From Micromonospora sediminicola (GTDB lineage Bacteria > Actinomycetota > Actinomycetes > Mycobacteriales > Micromonosporaceae), in contig NZ_FLRH01000004.1 in assembly GCF_900089585.1 (NCBI RefSeq), forward strand, positions 1,667,001-1,731,000: a stretch of 64,000 bases of DNA, read 5' to 3'. The translations under genes were made by a program, and so were the position numbers. Below the pieces are notes generated by a model. The model was given only the letters and a program-made list of their open reading frames with translations, was not told the origin of the DNA and searched no databases. This document shows, one piece after another, positions 62,291-64,000 of the stretch (position 1 is the first letter of the stretch; the number at the start of each line of letters is the position of its first letter).

Positions 62291-62881
62291 TCAACCCCCG
62301 TGGTACAGGTTCTGCGTCGGCTCCACACCCTTGGTGACCACCGACTCCACCACGTCCGCCGCGCGGTCCACCAGGAACTCCAGCTCCTTGCGCTCCGCGG
62401 CGGAGAAGTCCGACAGCACGTAGTCCGCCGGATCCTGCCGGCCGGGCGGACGACCGATCCCGAACCGCACCCGGACATAGTCCTTCGTGCCGAGCGACTT
62501 CGACATCGACCGCAGCCCGTTGTGGCCGCCCTCGCCCCCGCCGCACTTGACCCGCACCTGCCCGTACGGGATGTCCAGCTCGTCGTGCACCGCGATCACC
62601 CGGGCCGGCGGGATCTTGTGAAACTGGGCCAGCCCGGCCACCGGGCCGCCGGAGAGGTTCATGTAGGTCAACGGCTTCAGCAGCACCAGCTTCGGGCCGC
62701 CGAACCCCAGCCGTCCCTCGGCCGCCTCCGCCACCGCCCGCTTGTGCCGGCCGAACTTCGCGCCCACCCGGGCGGCCAGCAGGTCGGCCACCATGAAGCC
62801 GACGTTGTGCCGGTTGGCCGCGTACTCCCGACCCGGGTTGCCCAGGCCGACCACCAGCCACGGCCCCGCCTCGTCCGTCAC
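62291..62881 (-). CDS. pth: Peptidyl-tRNA hydrolase
   Basis: Pth frees tRNA from peptidyl-tRNAs that fall off the ribosome. The 196 residues start [22 protein letters not shown], containing the catalytic H25, with [14 protein letters not shown] and [28 protein letters not shown] further on. The gene is downstream of rplY on the same strand, a common actinobacterial order, but separated by a hairpin. Confidence 0.96.
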   Translation of the reverse strand: MTDEAGPWLVVGLGNPGREYAANRHNVGFMVADLLAARVGAKFGRHKRAVAEAAEGRLGFGGPKLVLLKPLTYMNLSGGPVAGLAQFHKIPPARVIAVHDELDIPYGQVRVKCGGGEGGHNGLRSMSKSLGTKDYVRVRFGIGRPPGRQDPADYVLSDFSAAERKELEFLVDRAADVVESVVTKGVEPTQNLYHGG

Positions 62882-62926
62882 GCCACGTCCCTTCCGCTCT
62901 TCCCCACGACCCGCCTGGCGATACGC

Positions 62927-62961
62927 CGACAGGCGCCCCCGGGAACCGGGGACGCCTGTCG
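62927..62961 (-). terminator. Terminator hairpin downstream of rplY
   Basis: Bases 62927-62942 and 62946-62961 pair over 16 bp with one mismatch (arms CGACAGGCG...CGCCTGTCG). The loop is 3 bases. It begins 17 bp past the rplY stop. Confidence 0.75.
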
Positions 62962-62978
62962 CACAGCCTGCGGGCCGA

Positions 62979-63671
62979 TCAGGCCTCGGTCTTCGGCTCC
63001 TCGGCAGCCGGCTCGCCCTCGGCCGGGGTGCCCTCTTCGCCCTCGGCGGTCTCCTCGCCGACCTCGGCCTCGGCCTCGGACTCGGCGACCTCGACCTCGG
63101 GGAGGGTGGCCTCGAGCTGCTCGGCGGTCGGGGCGGCGGTCACCGAGGCGACAGCGGTCTCCTCGTCGGTGGCCAGCTCCACGCCCGAGGGCAGCTCGAC
63201 GTCGGCGGCGGTGATCGTGGTGCCCGGCTCGGCGCCCTCGATCGACGCCTCCAGGTGGTCCGGCACCTTGGTGGCGTCGGCGGTCACCGACAGGGTGTCG
63301 TGGTCGTGCACGATCAGGGTGTCCTTCGCGGCCTCGCCGGTCAGCTGGACCGGGACCTCGACGGTGACCTTCTCGCCGCGCCGGACCAGCAGCAGGTCCA
63401 CGTGCTCGAAGGTGTCCTTGATCGGGTCACGCTGGATCGCCTTCGGCAGCGCCAGCACCTGGGTGCCGTCGCTCACCTCGATCGCGAAGAGCTGGTTCGC
63501 GCCGCCCTTGCGGATCGCGGCGGCGAAGTCACGCGCCGGCAACGCGATGTGCTTGGGCTTCTCGCCGTGGCCGTACAGCACGGCGGGCACCTTGCCGGCC
63601 CGGCGGGTACGACGGGCACCACCCTTGCCGAACTCGGTACGGGGCTCGGCGCTGATCTTTACCTCGGACAC
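62979..63671 (-). CDS. rplY: 50S ribosomal protein L25 (CTC family)
   Basis: The 230-residue protein binds 5S rRNA. It starts [44 protein letters not shown], then has [26 protein letters not shown]-terminal domain ends in an acidic tail of repeated Glu/Ala ([21 protein letters not shown]). The long C-terminal extension defines the CTC subfamily. The GTG at 63671 with AGGAG upstream is the start. Confidence 0.96.
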   Translation of the reverse strand: MSEVKISAEPRTEFGKGGARRTRRAGKVPAVLYGHGEKPKHIALPARDFAAAIRKGGANQLFAIEVSDGTQVLALPKAIQRDPIKDTFEHVDLLLVRRGEKVTVEVPVQLTGEAAKDTLIVHDHDTLSVTADATKVPDHLEASIEGAEPGTTITAADVELPSGVELATDEETAVASVTAAPTAEQLEATLPEVEVAESEAEAEVGEETAEGEEGTPAEGEPAAEEPKTEA

Positions 63672-63915
63672 GGGGAAACTCCTGATGCTTCGCTGCGGCG
63701 GCTTGTCGTCTGGCGGTGCTGGGCGAGGGGCTCGCTGGGGCTCAAGGTCATGAACGACCGCCCGGAGCACCGCGTCGATGACGGCGCCTCCGTGCGGTGC
63801 TTGTCAGCAGCCCGCCGGGCACCCTCGCCGTGGCAACCGCACCAGTCTACCCGAGCGGATTCCGGGCTTTCCGGCAGTCCCCCATATCACCGCGCCGGCC
63901 GGCGCGCAGGGCAAC

Positions 63916-63949
63916 GGCCCGGCCGCCGGACCACGCCGGCGACCGGGCC
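63916..63949 (-). terminator. Hairpin after the C-terminal end of the prs-like gene
   Basis: Bases 63916-63929 and 63936-63949 pair over 14 bp with one mismatch (GGCCCGG...CCGGGCC ends), leaving a 6-base loop. It lies 5 bp past the stop at 63955. The remaining gap 63672-63915 presumably holds the rplY promoter, but I could not define its boxes. Confidence 0.65.
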
Positions 63950-63954
63950 CACCA

Positions 63955-64000
63955 TCAGCTCAGGCCACCGAACAGGGTGGTCACCGAACCGTCGTCGAAG
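63955..64000 (-). CDS. prs: C-terminal end of a probable ribose-phosphate pyrophosphokinase (partial)
   Basis: Only the last 14 codons are inside the window, reading FDDGSVTTLFGGLS and a TGA stop. This ending is very close to the EDGSVTSLF-type ending of actinobacterial Prs, and prs commonly precedes rplY and pth in this phylum. The identification therefore rests on a short tail plus gene order. Confidence 0.6.
   Translation of the reverse strand, partial: FDDGSVTTLFGGLS

Overview
The window is very GC-rich chromosomal DNA, with dense codons strongly biased to G/C at the third position and many GTG, TTG and even one probable CTG start. It comes from an actinomycete and most probably from the Micromonosporaceae (Micromonospora or Salinispora type). 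Four things support this: a nitrate/nitrite-sensor conservon (cvnA-D), cydABDC behind a BlaI/M56 pair, a Mycobacterium-like clustering of nucleoside salvage genes, and three copies of a palindromic intergenic element built on GGGGCCCCTTnTTAAC. It reads as housekeeping and metabolic core. I see no prophage, CRISPR array, rRNA, tRNA or intact insertion sequence.

Layout. 1-7.3 kb: a truncated membrane protein, a phosphosugar mutase, a GPP34 protein, upp, deoC and two overlapping aldehyde dehydrogenase genes, the second of which lacks a catalytic domain. 7.4-14.9 kb: a BlaI-type repressor, an M56 metalloprotease and cydABDC (cytochrome bd plus its assembly ABC exporter). 14.9-16 kb: a permease-prefix-domain protein facing a PadR regulator. 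16-26.1 kb: an acidic protein, an IS110-transposase-like protein with a long Pro-rich tail, a Tat-type branched-chain-amino-acid-like binding lipoprotein, and on the other strand the conservon cvnABCD.

26.3-31 kb: udk-like kinase and add (convergent), an F420/FMN redox pair, a YczE membrane protein, and a divergent marR-rRNA methyltransferase operon whose promoters carry TGACATGTCA palindromes. 31.1-34.2 kb: two tandem small secreted four-cysteine proteins, a DUF4272 protein and deoA. 34.3-40.6 kb: an unusually long cytidine deaminase and a BMP-type nucleoside ABC importer. 40.9-43 kb: a small membrane protein, an ABC-2-like membrane protein and a divergent TetR regulator. 43-52 kb: a maltodextrin regulon (GH13, malGFE, LacI-family repressor, alpha-glucosidase).

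52-56.7 kb: a hypothetical protein, GntR, YihY/BrkB, a 2'-5' RNA ligase-like protein, trpS and a CorC-like CBS protein. 56.8-59 kb: galE-galK. 59-64 kb: cysN, cysD, cysQ, pth, rplY and the last codons of what is probably prs.

How the genes work together. Nucleosides enter through the BMP/ABC importer. They are opened or deaminated by DeoA, Cdd and Add, and the products go through DeoC, an aldehyde dehydrogenase, Upp and a uridine kinase-like protein. Maltodextrins enter through MalEFG and are cut by the two GH13 enzymes under a LacI-type repressor. The most unusual part is the conservon region. The IS110-derived protein and the kinase CvnA end in the same C-terminal peptide module (SAWF ... 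GLPKR-x-P-x-A-x-LVPGS), which suggests a transposase-derived protein was recruited into the conservon signalling complex.
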